The notes beneath the pieces are model-generated. The model made no database searches. It saw only the letters and a program-made list of their open reading frames with translations, and was not told the DNA's origin. Positions 36,440 to 45,244 of a stretch of 64,000 nucleotides of DNA are shown here, in pieces. The position numbers were made by a program, and so were the translations under genes. This stretch comes from Parendozoicomonas callyspongiae. Its GTDB lineage: Bacteria; Pseudomonadota; Gammaproteobacteria; Pseudomonadales; Endozoicomonadaceae. The first letter of the stretch is position 1, and every line of letters starts with the position of its first letter. Where the stretch lies: positions 1 to 64,000 of the forward strand of contig NZ_JAMFLX010000012.1 of the NCBI RefSeq assembly GCF_023502345.1, given 5' to 3'.

Positions 36440-36463
36440 TAACATTCGACTCTGATTCCCCCT

Positions 36464-36490
36464 ACTGAGCCTGCTTTCAGGCTCAGTTTT
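36464..36490 (+). terminator. Terminator after the SQR-like gene
   Basis: A 10-bp perfect stem ACTGAGCCTG/CAGGCTCAGT with a CTTT loop, then TTT. Confidence 0.85.
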
Positions 36491-36636
36491 CCCTCCTCAT
36501 TCTTTGATTTCCTGTTAGTTATTCCAACAGAGTTGTTACAATGCATCTGATATTGCAGGCTGAGATTTGTCTTATGATGTATTAGCCCTAAGCATGGAAT
36601 GCAGGGTGGGACAGATCAGATGTTAGGGAGAACAGA

Positions 36637-37201
36637 ATGTACGGATCACACGAATCATCACCGGCAGGGAGCCTTAATAGTTACCCCACAGCAAGTGTGC
36701 AGAATAATGAAGGTACAGGGAGCAGAAAAAGAAGCCGTTCACCATCCCCATCATCAACTGATACTTCAGCTTATTTCTAAGAGCCTGCGATAAGATTATG
36801 AACAGGCTCTTACACTCCAGCAGGAGACCTCACTGTGGCCAGTTCTCAATATGCATGTAAAACGGGAAGAGCTTGAGAAGCATGATCCAGAACTGCTTAC
36901 AGTATTTGCCCTCAGAATCAAAGAAAAGCTTCAACTAAAAAATATCAAGTTACGCGGTAGACCTGGGGACCTTAATATGCCCTGCTGCTCAAAGAATACG
37001 GAAATTGAAGTGGAACTGAGCATTCCACATATCCTGCTTGTAGGATATAGGAAGACGCAAAATGTAAAGATGAATGATTATCCAGCCAGGCTTCATCCAA
37101 TGATTCAATCAGCAATGGAGATGTACCTGCAGAATCTGGCAGACGGAAAGATCAATGTAGCACTTAAGGTTATCCATGAATCCCGTAAAGTCTTTACTTA
37201 A
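36637..37201 (+). pseudogene. Hypothetical Ser-rich gene interrupted by a mini-element end
   Basis: A short frame from ATG 36637 encodes 47 residues rich in Ser and Pro with a basic patch (GSRKRSRSPSPSS) and stops at TAA 36778-36780, exactly where a 33-bp element remnant begins. After the remnant an open frame resumes (LTLQQETSLWPVLNMHVKRE onward) and runs to 37201, ending VALKVIHESRKVFT. The two halves are in different frames. I read this as one gene of about 180 codons broken by the element, with an in-frame ATG at 36851 possibly still allowing a 116-residue C-terminal product. No family recognised; the RS-rich basic patch is reminiscent of a nuclear-targeting signal. Confidence 0.5.
36779..36811. 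repeat. Solo end of palindromic mini-element (family 2)
   Basis: 33 bp bounded by AAGAGCCTG and CAGGCTCTT. Its reverse complement matches the first 30 bp of the element at 52161. Flanked by TA on both sides. It is a deletion derivative or solo terminal repeat. Confidence 0.8.
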
Positions 37202-37253
37202 CTGGGAAAACTGAGGAGTAGAGGTGGATTAGCATATGACATCCTTAACCAAT

Positions 37254-37287
37254 AAAAAAGGCAAAACCATTCGGTTTTGCCTTTTTT
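37254..37287. terminator. Bidirectional terminator
   Basis: A 15-bp perfect stem, AAAAAAGGCAAAACC with its complement, around a short ATTC loop. A and T runs flank both sides, so it can end both the rightward gene at 37201 and the leftward cold-shock gene. Confidence 0.88.
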
Positions 37288-37335
37288 GATACATTGCTTA
37301 TCTGACTGAAGGTCAGATAAGCCGTGATACTGAAA

Positions 37336-37545
37336 TTACAGTACTACGATATCTTCAGCCTGAGGGCCTTTCTGACCTTGGGTCACAGTGAATTCAACAC
37401 GCTGGCCTTCGGCCAGAGATCTGAAGCCGTCACCTTTGATCTGACGGAAGTGAGCGAACACGTCTGGACCGCCATTTTCCTGAGTGATGAAGCCAAAACC
37501 TTTCTCGTCGTTAAACCACTTAACAATACCGGTAGTAGTAGACAT
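37336..37545 (-). CDS. CspA-family cold-shock protein
   Basis: A 69-residue single CSD nucleic-acid-binding protein that acts as an RNA chaperone. RNP1 is GFGFIT (in [12 protein letters not shown]) and RNP2 is DVFAHF. ATG 37545 has AGGAAA at the right distance; an upstream in-frame start would add nine non-conserved residues. A leader of over 100 nt seems likely, as in cspA genes, with the promoter in 37620-37750, but I cannot fix it. Which Csp paralogue this is cannot be told. Confidence 0.93.
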   Translation of the reverse strand: MSTTTGIVKWFNDEKGFGFITQENGGPDVFAHFRQIKGDGFRSLAEGQRVEFTVTQGQKGPQAEDIVVL

Positions 37546-38028
37546 AGCTATTTCCTGATTTTCAATTACCAAATTCGCCTTGCAATGAAGGCAGTAAAGC
37601 TAGAAGTTCTGCAATCTTTTATGAAAAACGGATGGAGCTACTACGCCCGGGACGTTTTAAATCGATCATAAAGAATGTAACACACTTTTAACTTTCGCCA
37701 TGGTACAACGCCTGCCCCCCTCGAGGTATAGGCATGTTGCTATTATTTTTACGCACTTAACCGCTATTCGATAGAGCAGAGTCTTGAATTCAGTTAATAA
37801 CGCAGCCGTATAAAAGTAGACCAAGTCAGGCAGAGAGCTACTTTTTTAGCATTATCGCGGTTTTTTGCTGCTCTATTTGGGACTGGACTGTTTGAATGCA
37901 GAGCATTGTAAAGATTTGTAATGGAGACGAAGCTCAGGAAAAGATGACTCAGTGCCATGCCCGATTGGCCGGAACCAAAAGTGAAGGGTATTCACAATTG
38001 ACAATTTTACAGTTCGCTGGGGACGCTT
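37546..38028. other. Leader/spacer between the csp gene and the VOC remnant
   Basis: About 480 bp. The left part is the probable csp 5' leader. A terminator-like hairpin at 37812-37847 (AAAAGTAG paired with CTACTTTT, then TT) has no gene before it on the plus strand, so it could end a small RNA or be a remnant. A 59-codon plus-strand frame (37896-38075) has no support. Confidence 0.4.
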
Positions 38029-38418
38029 CTATTTATCAGACCAAACTGCAAACTCATTGCCTGAAGGTTCCGTAAAGTGGAATCGTCGCCCTCCTGGAAA
38101 TGAGAAGATAACCCTGACAATTTCTCCACCGGTGCTTTCAATCCCGATTTGGCTTTGAGGCCAGTGATAGCAAGGGGTTTCATGTGTTTTCCCTGCCGCT
38201 CCTCGGGTTTCGGGCAAATGTTCGGGCCAATCCGCACTGGCACTTTGAGCCGTTAACGTACCATTGTGCCATTTTTTATCTTCCAGTTTCGGCATGCTTG
38301 GTACTGTTTTTTTCAATACAGCTACAGGCCTTTTCACAAAAAAATATCTTCTTCCTGAATCCGCTCTGAGTTTTCCACCGTAAGAGGAGGTAACTCTATT
38401 TACATCTTTGGTCGGCAT
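38029..38418 (-). pseudogene. Probable VOC (glyoxalase-like) protein remnant
   Basis: A minus-strand frame of 129 codons. Its last 40 residues (GGEIVRVIFSFPGGRRFHFT, then EPSGNEFAVWSDK) match the C-terminal strand pair of vicinal-oxygen-chelate proteins, where the sequence is typically FxDPDGNE. The first 85 or so residues do not resemble the family N-terminus, and the start lacks a good ribosome-binding site. I take it as the 3' end of a broken VOC gene; it might be a divergent intact protein. Confidence 0.45.
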
Positions 38419-38447
38419 TTCCGACTTTTTGGGGCTCCGGGGGATTT

Positions 38448-38951
38448 ATGAAAAATAAGGCTGTAGCATTTTTCAGTTGGGTTGTGGCACTTTGGACTGC
38501 CAAGGTTTTTCTTGGGTCACTGCCGTATAAATTTTTAAATCACCCGGACACTCAGCATATCTTCGGTACTATCGGCGAATGGATGAAAGGCATTCTTGGT
38601 CAGGGTATCGGTGAGTGGTTTGCTCAGCATGGTGCAGTTGCTGTTGGTGCTGCTGAGCTGGCTGTATCTGCTCTGATCCTGCTGCCAGGCCTGCTGTTTG
38701 CTGCCAGTAAAGTTGTTCGTGTTCCTGCCCTGTTGAGCCGTCGTAATCTTCATGGCCTTGGTGGTCTGGCTGCGGCGGGTATTATGACTGGTGCTGCCTT
38801 CTTTCATCTTGCCACACCTCTGGGTATTGAAGTTCTGCACCAAGGTAAAAGCGACGGTGGGTCTCTGTTCTATGCCGCTGTTTCCATTCTTGTACTTGGC
38901 CTTCTGAGTGCCTGGGCAAACTTCGCCCTTATTCGCGACAAGAAGTCCTGA
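38448..38951 (+). CDS. DoxX-like membrane protein
   Basis: A 167-residue inner-membrane protein with four predicted membrane segments (about 8-25, 58-85, 103-120, 140-160). The pattern (TAKVFLGSLPYKFLNHPDTQ at the first helix, ELAVSALILLPGLLFAASKV at the second) resembles the DoxX/DoxD-like family, some of which take part in quinone-linked thiol or sulphur redox. It is the first of four plus-strand genes, 101 bp ahead of two ATP-grasp genes and an exporter. A functional link to them is inferred from direction and spacing only. Confidence 0.75.
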   Translation: MKNKAVAFFSWVVALWTAKVFLGSLPYKFLNHPDTQHIFGTIGEWMKGILGQGIGEWFAQHGAVAVGAAELAVSALILLPGLLFAASKVVRVPALLSRRNLHGLGGLAAAGIMTGAAFFHLATPLGIEVLHQGKSDGGSLFYAAVSILVLGLLSAWANFALIRDKKS

Positions 38952-39052
38952 TTCAGATTCATAACAAACAGTCCTGGGCGGGAAATACCTTTTTCTTCAC
39001 CCCGAGGTGATGGAAAAGGTACTTCCAAAGAAAAAATCGAAGGAAGGCTTTT

Positions 39053-39898
39053 ATGTTGCTGCGTGCACTCATGGTGATGCTGTATCTGTTGCACTGCCTC
39101 AGGCAAAGGGTTAAGCCCTGGTTGTTCTTTCAGTTGAATGCTGATTACTTCAATGAAACCAAGGGTATTTTTTCCAAACTTGATATTGACCGTTTTATTC
39201 CTGCGACATGGAGACTGAATCAATTTCGTGACACCGGAATTGAACAGCCCGAATCATTTCCGGTGTTTGTTAAACCGGAGTGGGGCCAGAACTCTGTTGG
39301 TATTCGCAGAGCAGGCAGCCAGGTTCAACTGGATCAGATTCGTGCACAGCGTCCGGCGGGTAATGTTCCTTACCTGATTCAGGAAGCCGCGAGTGGGTCA
39401 CGGGAATTTGAGGTGTACATCATTCCTGGAGACATGGAAGAAGACTTCTCCGTTCTGTCTGTCACCGAAGCTATCAATCTGTCCGGGGAAAAGCTGCCTG
39501 TTAACAGCATTAATAACCGTGAAACCCGTTATTGGGATATGACCGGCGAGCTGTCTGAAGAGCAGCAGCAAACTCTTTGGCAGAACCTGAGAAGTGTCGG
39601 TAAGTTCCGCATGGCACGCTTTGGTATCCGTGCCAACAGCCTTGACGAGTTAATGAGTGGTCACTTCCATATTTTTGAGATCAATCTGTTTCTGCCTATG
39701 CCGCTGGTTCTTTTGTCAGACAATGTCAGCCTGGCCAGAAAAATTTCGATCATGAATAACGTTACGGCCCGGCTGGCCTATGTCACCGGAACTGTGCCAG
39801 AAACCGGCTCCCGTAAATCTGTCTTTTTCCGCAAATTAAAGGTTCACCGTGAGAACCGTGCAGCTGTCACCAAGTCACCCGTACATGAAGGAGCATAA
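39053..39898 (+). CDS. ATP-grasp domain protein (1)
   Basis: A 281-residue protein with an ATP-grasp fold of the D-Ala-D-Ala ligase/RimK type. FPVFVKPEWGQNSVGIRRAG carries the ATP-binding Lys and a glycine-rich-like loop. YLIQEAASGSREFEVYII carries the hinge Glu. FHIFEINLFLPMPL carries the Glu-x-Asn Mg2+ ligands, and FGIRANSLDEL precedes it, with Gly where an Asp/Arg pair is usual. The N-terminal domain is reduced. AAGGAAGG lies 9 nt before the ATG. The next gene begins 3 nt after the stop and is also ATP-grasp. Such enzymes join a carboxylate to an amine via acyl phosphate; the substrates are unknown. Confidence 0.8.
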   Translation: MLLRALMVMLYLLHCLRQRVKPWLFFQLNADYFNETKGIFSKLDIDRFIPATWRLNQFRDTGIEQPESFPVFVKPEWGQNSVGIRRAGSQVQLDQIRAQRPAGNVPYLIQEAASGSREFEVYIIPGDMEEDFSVLSVTEAINLSGEKLPVNSINNRETRYWDMTGELSEEQQQTLWQNLRSVGKFRMARFGIRANSLDELMSGHFHIFEINLFLPMPLVLLSDNVSLARKISIMNNVTARLAYVTGTVPETGSRKSVFFRKLKVHRENRAAVTKSPVHEGA

Positions 39899-39901
39899 AT
39901 A

Positions 39902-40810
39902 ATGAAGTCAGTGAAAAAAGCACTTTATGCTTGGATCAGCAAAACCTTTATGGACGGCTGCACCAGTTATAACGATCTGGATGTACGCAAAAGCTGCCGC
40001 TCCAAAGAGCAGGCTCGTGATGCTTTTGCCGGGCATGATATTCCTCACGCCAGGGGCGATATCTTTATTAATCCCCTGCGGGCTATCCGATTTGCCAAAG
40101 AGCATGGCTTTCCATTGGTTGTGAAGCCTAATGTTGGTGGTTTTTCCCGGGGCAGTTATTTTCCGATCCGTAATTTCAAAGAGCTGTGGAAAGCCATTCT
40201 TCTGGCAAAAATCTGGTGGCCGGTCAGTGTTGTTGAGCAGTACCTGGAAGGGCGTAATTACCGGGTTCTTGTTGCCAATGGTAAGGTGATTTCTGTTATC
40301 CGGCGTTATCCGCCCCAGGTGACTGGTAATGGGCAAAGCTCGGTCTTGGAACTTATTGACCAGGAGAATAAAACCCGTGAGGACATGGAGCTTTACCCCT
40401 GCATCTATCCGCTGAGCAAAGGAGAAACCACCAAACAGTTTCTGGCGAAAAGCCAACGTTCATTGGAAACCGTTCCTGCAGAGGGAGAAACCGTCAAACT
40501 GTTTCACCGTATTGCCCTGGCTCCGGGCGGTGTGGTGGAAACGATTAATAAAGACACCGTTCCCCAAGAGAATATCCAGTTAATGGAAAAGGTACTGGAT
40601 ATCTTCAACGCCAATATTCTGGGCATCGATGTCATTATGGAGAAAGGTATTGAGTACAGCTTTGAAGATCAAAAATGCATTCTTCTGGAAGTAAACTCCC
40701 GCCCTTATGTGAAGATGCATGACTACCCTCGTTATGGCGAGAAAGAAGATCTGACCCGACATTTCGAGAAACTGGATAACATTGATATCCAGCTGGCGGA
40801 TGTTTTCTGA
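39902..40810 (+). CDS. ATP-grasp domain protein (2), cyanophycin-synthetase/GshF-like
   Basis: A 302-residue ATP-grasp ligase. FPLVVKPNVGGFSRGSYFPI is the ATP-binding Lys/loop, VVEQYLEGRNYRVLVANGKV the hinge, VTGNGQSSVLELIDQEN matches the insert typical of cyanophycin synthetase and GshF ATP-grasp domains, and ILLEVNSRPYVKMHDYP supplies the Glu/Asn metal ligands. It lacks the Mur-ligase half of CphA and the GshA half of GshF, so it is a stand-alone ligase. AAGGAG precedes the ATG. Its stop overlaps the start of the transporter gene (TGATG), so synthesis and export of a small peptide-like product is a sensible hypothesis. Confidence 0.83.
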   Translation: MKSVKKALYAWISKTFMDGCTSYNDLDVRKSCRSKEQARDAFAGHDIPHARGDIFINPLRAIRFAKEHGFPLVVKPNVGGFSRGSYFPIRNFKELWKAILLAKIWWPVSVVEQYLEGRNYRVLVANGKVISVIRRYPPQVTGNGQSSVLELIDQENKTREDMELYPCIYPLSKGETTKQFLAKSQRSLETVPAEGETVKLFHRIALAPGGVVETINKDTVPQENIQLMEKVLDIFNANILGIDVIMEKGIEYSFEDQKCILLEVNSRPYVKMHDYPRYGEKEDLTRHFEKLDNIDIQLADVF

Positions 40811-42042
40811 TGATTCAGCGGCCAGCCTTTTTCTACCAGTTTGCCGGGCTACATGGTTTCCTGACCGGACTGTTGCCTTTCTTCCTGCCAGTGATTCTCT
40901 GGCGGGAATCCCAGTCCATGGCTTTGATATCAGGCTTTATTGCCATGTCTGGTCTGGTTTTTCTGGGTAGCCTGGTGGTATGGGAAAAGCTGAGAGCCAG
41001 TCGTCACGGCAAGCTGGCGGTTGCAGGTTCGTTTATCGCTGAAGGGGCTTTGACCACTGCTCTGGTTCTGCAGAATGTTGAGTCCGGTCTGTCACTGTCG
41101 GGTGTGGCTCTTCTTGCGCTTCTCAGTGGTGTTTATGGGTGCTTCTATTGGTTATCGTTCCGGGTGCTGTTTATTGATCAGCGCAATTCTCACGGGAATG
41201 CTTCCGGCAAGGGAGGCGCTTCAGGCAACCGGTTTGGCAATTTCCAGCTGATTGTGGGAATCCTGCTCAAGGTGGGCATTCTGGCAGGAGCCCTGTTGCT
41301 TGATAACGGTCAGGACCTCTGGCTTGTGGCTCTCTCATGGGTGATTGCAATAGCCGGCTTTGTGCTGGTTTACAGCCCGGTGAATCATCGAACCATACAT
41401 GAAGCGTTGTCTGCACCTCCTGTCAGAATGGCCGATATTCGCTCTCTTGAACTGGGTACAAAGGTCAGGGCCATATTTGTCCTGGATGGGTTGTTCCTGT
41501 TTCTGGAAAGCTATTTCTGGGTACTTTCTCTCTATCAGCTGAGCAGTGAGAGTTATTCCCGCCTTGGAAGTCTGGTGGTTGGTCTGGCCATAGTGCTGTC
41601 CCTGGTGTTTCTGGCTATTAAAAGATGGATAGACAGAACGGATGCCACACGGGTATTTCAGCTGGCCGTTGTGCTTTACGCACTGTCTTGGGGTTTGCGG
41701 GCCTGGCTTGGAGAGACGTTTTTCTCAACGACCTTCTCTAATACGGCTTTATTCTCAGCAACAGTACTTTCGATTGCTTTTATGACCAGCTTCTTCCGCC
41801 TGGCCTTCAATAAACTGTTTTTCGACTGGATTGAGCCTGGTTGTGAACAGGTCTTTATCCTGGCCAAGAGCTGGTATTCCCAGATGGGAGTCGCCCTGTT
41901 TTTCAGCCTGCTGGCACTGTATTTCTGGGTAGAGGGCTCTTCGGAAATATCATTTGTTTACTGGATGAGTGCTCCGCTTTCGTTGGGTTACATTTGCTAT
42001 ACGCGGTCAACTTCCGTATTGCCTAAACCTGTCTATCTTTAG
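40810..42042 (+). CDS. MFS-like multispanning transporter
   Basis: A 410-residue protein with about 11-12 predicted membrane helices and a charged central loop (about residues 195-215), the general plan of an MFS transporter. The N-terminal half has GLHGFLTGLLPFFLPVILWR and the second half begins near LDGLFLFLESYFWVLSLYQ. It is translationally coupled (TGATG) to ATP-grasp gene 2, suggesting it exports or imports the product of the two ligases. No substrate-specific motif is evident. Confidence 0.78.
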   Translation: MIQRPAFFYQFAGLHGFLTGLLPFFLPVILWRESQSMALISGFIAMSGLVFLGSLVVWEKLRASRHGKLAVAGSFIAEGALTTALVLQNVESGLSLSGVALLALLSGVYGCFYWLSFRVLFIDQRNSHGNASGKGGASGNRFGNFQLIVGILLKVGILAGALLLDNGQDLWLVALSWVIAIAGFVLVYSPVNHRTIHEALSAPPVRMADIRSLELGTKVRAIFVLDGLFLFLESYFWVLSLYQLSSESYSRLGSLVVGLAIVLSLVFLAIKRWIDRTDATRVFQLAVVLYALSWGLRAWLGETFFSTTFSNTALFSATVLSIAFMTSFFRLAFNKLFFDWIEPGCEQVFILAKSWYSQMGVALFFSLLALYFWVEGSSEISFVYWMSAPLSLGYICYTRSTSVLPKPVYL

Positions 42043-42071
42043 CTGCCATTACAAAAAAATGTGGAGTACTG

Positions 42072-44246
42072 ATGGTAATGGGGCTAAGGAGCTGCAGTTC
42101 GGTAGTTGTTGGTCTTCTTATTCTGCTTGCATCAGCTGTTGCCCGGGGTGAACGGGATAGTGATACCGACGGATTAGATTTAGATCAGTCACCAGCCTTA
42201 AGCGGTCCGTTTAGTCGTTCAGGTACATCAGTTGAGATCGAGCCTCTGTTACCAATGGGGTTCAGGCACCGGGTTCGTCCTGTCGATCAGACACGCCTCG
42301 AGTGGCATCTTCGAAAAGAAGCTGTTTCGGCTTTAACCGTTAGTGGTTTTTATGTTGGAGCTTATGCGGCTCAAAGACTACTGCCCGATTACATAACGAA
42401 AGTGACGCCCGTACTGCTCAATGGTGCGGGGATTACGCTGGACTACCTCACAGCACAGGATGCGACGGACTTTGGTTTCCGCCTTGGACTGCGATCAATT
42501 CCATTTATGATGAATTTGATCATAAACCGGTCACCTTATTACATACCTAACCCGATTCTGGAAGCTCTGATCCTTGAATCTCCTGCTGTTATTAAAGGCC
42601 TGGCTGAATACAGCGGTCAGTCAAACCTGTATACAACAGGTGTGAATTCCCTGCTGCCAGGGAGTGAGTTTGACCAGAAATATTTCCGCATATTTTATTC
42701 CGCAGAAAGTGAACCCAGTATCAAGATTCAATTTCGGGAAACTCCAACAAAAGAGTCATTACAGGAATGTGATTTGCCTGATGGTGTTGATGGAAATAAA
42801 GCTGTTCATTCAGAGCTGATGAAACTCCGCTGTCAGGCCAGAAAACATCAAATCAACCATTTGGAGTTGTTGCCCTTTAATTACCAGGGGAATTGGTTGA
42901 TTGCCACATTCAGTAAGGCAGATGGCAGCCGGTTTGGTTTTACCATTAAATATCCAAACACCCCTTCAAGGCTGTTATGGCTGACTGATCCACTTCGACT
43001 GAATTCAGCCGTCAGTGGATTAAAACCAGTTTTATCGCCTTTGTCCCAATGTATTTTGAATGAACTCGGAGAGCTTCTGAGTTGGAATCTGGATCGCGAT
43101 TTTTCTGAGAATGTTGAGATTGAATCGCAGTGTTCGGACCTGGAAGTCTCAGTGCTGAGCACAGAAAATCTGATGATGTTTCCTCTTGGTGGAAGGGGAT
43201 ATTTGCTGGTTGATCATGGAATAAGTCAGGGGCTGAGTAATCCGCTTATCTGGCTGAACAGTGTCGCGGACACACAGCAGATTACCCAGGAATGGTTAAG
43301 CCGACTTGAGTATGACTTGATTCCCGGTCCTGAGAGAGGAGCGTGGCGGGCGGTGTCCATTCTGAGATCAATAGTCACACGTACTGCTGCCCAGTATGGT
43401 ATTTCGTGGTTGATAGGGTTAAGAAGGCAAGTTCAGGAGCAGGATGCTGGGCAGGCAAATACGACTCTTCAGCAGCAACCATCAGGTGAGAATCGAACAC
43501 CTGCACCAGCGGGTTCTTCAGCTGGCACACCGCCAATGGCACCCTCTGGTGCAGCACCAACTGCGTCTTCTGGTGTGTCTCCAACACCAGAAGCTGGTCC
43601 TATATCTACAGCAGAACCTGCCCCAGCACCGGTGAGGAATTTATCATTACTTCGTGGAGATATTGAAAACCGGTTAGCGACAGATGAAAGAGTAAGAGAA
43701 TATTTAGAGGCTATTCCTGAAGACAGGAATGTGATTTTAATTCGGGGAAACCAGGCAGCTAATAACAGGTTTCTGCGCATTCTCCTGAGGAGCAATGAAG
43801 ACTATGCCGAATTTGTGAATCGGAATGGTGATGGCTTGATACGCACCTTTGATCACCCGGAAACAAATACTCTTTATGTCGAGCTGCCAGATATTGATTT
43901 TGACCCGCTTAGGGAGTTAGAGCTAGGAAGCCGTCAAGGGTTTGATGAGGTTTTGCGTGGATGGATAAACCGTGCCATACGATTTATTGGAATACATAAC
44001 AACGTTGACACATTTTGGGGTAGGCATGACTCAATAATTGGTGACATTACAAATTTTAGAAATCCTGAAGCAGCAGCACTGAATATTGTTGAGTTGGTGA
44101 ATAATGCTCCAGATTATTTAGAGGCCACTGCAGATGAAGAATATTCTGACAATGGGAGTCTGATCAGGATACTGGGAATAACCGATGAGGATTATGAGAA
44201 CCTGCCAGAAGATCTGAGAGAGGCTGTTGAACAGGGCTTCAGATAA
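42072..44246 (+). CDS. Large exported protein of unknown function
   Basis: 724 residues with a signal peptide (SSVVVGLLILLASAVARGE). The first region (about 55-130) includes LPMGFRHRVRPVDQTRLEWH and a hydrophobic YVGAYAAQRLLPDYI stretch, and is echoed in the shorter gene at 44299. A mid region (about 200-460) is globular and unrecognised. A Pro/Ala/Ser-rich linker (about 460-525) separates a C-terminal acidic helical domain (LLRGDIENRLATDERVREY onward). Codon frame and GGAG before ATG 42072 support a real gene. It follows the transporter by 29 bp and may share its transcript. A surface or secreted factor is plausible; I do not recognise the family. Confidence 0.7.
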   Translation: MVMGLRSCSSVVVGLLILLASAVARGERDSDTDGLDLDQSPALSGPFSRSGTSVEIEPLLPMGFRHRVRPVDQTRLEWHLRKEAVSALTVSGFYVGAYAAQRLLPDYITKVTPVLLNGAGITLDYLTAQDATDFGFRLGLRSIPFMMNLIINRSPYYIPNPILEALILESPAVIKGLAEYSGQSNLYTTGVNSLLPGSEFDQKYFRIFYSAESEPSIKIQFRETPTKESLQECDLPDGVDGNKAVHSELMKLRCQARKHQINHLELLPFNYQGNWLIATFSKADGSRFGFTIKYPNTPSRLLWLTDPLRLNSAVSGLKPVLSPLSQCILNELGELLSWNLDRDFSENVEIESQCSDLEVSVLSTENLMMFPLGGRGYLLVDHGISQGLSNPLIWLNSVADTQQITQEWLSRLEYDLIPGPERGAWRAVSILRSIVTRTAAQYGISWLIGLRRQVQEQDAGQANTTLQQQPSGENRTPAPAGSSAGTPPMAPSGAAPTASSGVSPTPEAGPISTAEPAPAPVRNLSLLRGDIENRLATDERVREYLEAIPEDRNVILIRGNQAANNRFLRILLRSNEDYAEFVNRNGDGLIRTFDHPETNTLYVELPDIDFDPLRELELGSRQGFDEVLRGWINRAIRFIGIHNNVDTFWGRHDSIIGDITNFRNPEAAALNIVELVNNAPDYLEATADEEYSDNGSLIRILGITDEDYENLPEDLREAVEQGFR

Positions 44247-44298
44247 GGGATTCGGCTCGATTGCTGCATCTGCTGGCAGTAAAAGCAATTTTCAATCT

Positions 44299-44721
44299 AT
44301 GTTCGCACTTAGGAATTGTCTGGCCATATCTGCGCTCTACAGAGTAATAGGGGCTTTTTGTTTTCTTTTAGTGTTGTCATTACCGGTTTATGGAAAGCAA
44401 ACCGATAGTACTTTCGGGGGGCAGGCAGGCAAAGATCATATCAATAATACTAATCAGCTAAGAAGATTAAATATTCTGCCTCCTGAAGGATTCGAGAAGA
44501 GACTTCTTCCGCAGTGGCAGCCAAAGGCTCTGTGGCATGCCCAAAAGGAAGGTCTGAATATACTCTCACTTGGCAGTGTGTTTCTGGGAAGCTGGGCTGC
44601 CAATAAATATTTATCACGGTACACCAATATACCCCTGCCAATGATCATGATGGGGGCTGGAGTGTCGCTGGCGGCCAGTATGTCCGGAGTCAGCCGATTG
44701 CAGGAGCAGTGTCGTCCATAA
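44299..44721 (+). CDS. Short exported paralogue of the 42072 protein
   Basis: About 140 residues from ATG 44299, chosen because it starts a good signal peptide (YRVIGAFCFLLVLSLPVYGK); a TTG at 44227 is in frame. The mature part (PPEGFEKRLLPQWQPKALWH, then LGSVFLGSWAANKYLSRYTN and a hydrophobic MIMMGAGVSLAAS) parallels residues about 55-130 of the protein just upstream (LPMGFRHRVRP, then GAYAAQRLLPDY). The C-terminal two thirds are absent. Either a truncated duplicate or a short family member. Confidence 0.6.
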   Translation: MFALRNCLAISALYRVIGAFCFLLVLSLPVYGKQTDSTFGGQAGKDHINNTNQLRRLNILPPEGFEKRLLPQWQPKALWHAQKEGLNILSLGSVFLGSWAANKYLSRYTNIPLPMIMMGAGVSLAASMSGVSRLQEQCRP

Positions 44722-44759
44722 CACTGTGCCCGGCAATTCAAAACTTCAGCAGCAACTGC

Positions 44760-45143
44760 TTACATGGATTCAGTAAAGGTCCGGGTAATAACATCTCTCT
44801 GCTGCTCAGGAGTCAGAGAGTTAAAGCGTACCGCATAACCGGACACACGAATTGTAAGGGAAGGATACTTCTCCGGATTGGCCGCAGCATCTTCAAGCAT
44901 ATCGCGGGACATAACATTAACGTTCAGGTGCTGCCCACCTTCACGTACCGGCTTGTTCTGCAGGGCAACTTCACGATATTCAAAATCACCCAGCTGCTCC
45001 AGTGCTACGATTTCGTCCTGTGCAAAAATCTGGTCTTTCACACAGATACAGCGTGCCTGCTTCTGCCCCTCATCGAGCAGCCAGAAAGAGTGCTCAAGAC
45101 TGGTGTTGGCGGCGGATGTTATTTGAATGCCTTTAACGCTCAT
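44760..45143 (-). CDS. grcA: Autonomous glycyl radical cofactor GrcA
   Basis: A 127-residue spare glycyl-radical domain (E. coli GrcA/YfiD has 127). It replaces the damaged C-terminus of oxygen-cleaved pyruvate formate-lyase and restores activity. The radical glycine is G102 in [21 protein letters not shown] 45143 was chosen for the length match and AGGGG upstream; the frame extends to 45176 without support. A class II FNR-like promoter lies upstream (45194-45236), which fits induction by low oxygen. No pfl gene is in the window. Confidence 0.95.
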   Translation of the reverse strand: MSVKGIQITSAANTSLEHSFWLLDEGQKQARCICVKDQIFAQDEIVALEQLGDFEYREVALQNKPVREGGQHLNVNVMSRDMLEDAAANPEKYPSLTIRVSGYAVRFNSLTPEQQRDVITRTFTESM

Positions 45144-45193
45144 AAAACCCCTGCTTACCTTGCGGTGATACTGCATTGTTCAACTTGAGTTGA

Positions 45194-45236
45194 AATTTAC
45201 ATTCTTGTGTTGAGTCTGGCAATTGATTTAAGTCAA
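45194..45236 (-). promoter_or_regulatory. FNR/Anr-type site and -10 box of grcA
   Basis: On the minus strand TTGAC-TTAA-ATCAA (45223-45236) differs from the FNR consensus TTGAT-N4-ATCAA at one base. A -10-like TAAATT (45194-45199) follows so that the site centres about 42 nt before the predicted start at about 45187, the class II FNR activation geometry. Confidence 0.75.
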
Positions 45237-45244
45237 TTTTTTAG

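Noticed and set aside
37896..38075. 59-codon plus-strand frame
   Set aside because: No recognisable family or translation signal, and it overlaps the VOC remnant on the other strand.
38007..38243. 78-codon minus-strand frame
   Set aside because: Shadow of the VOC-like frame, without family features.
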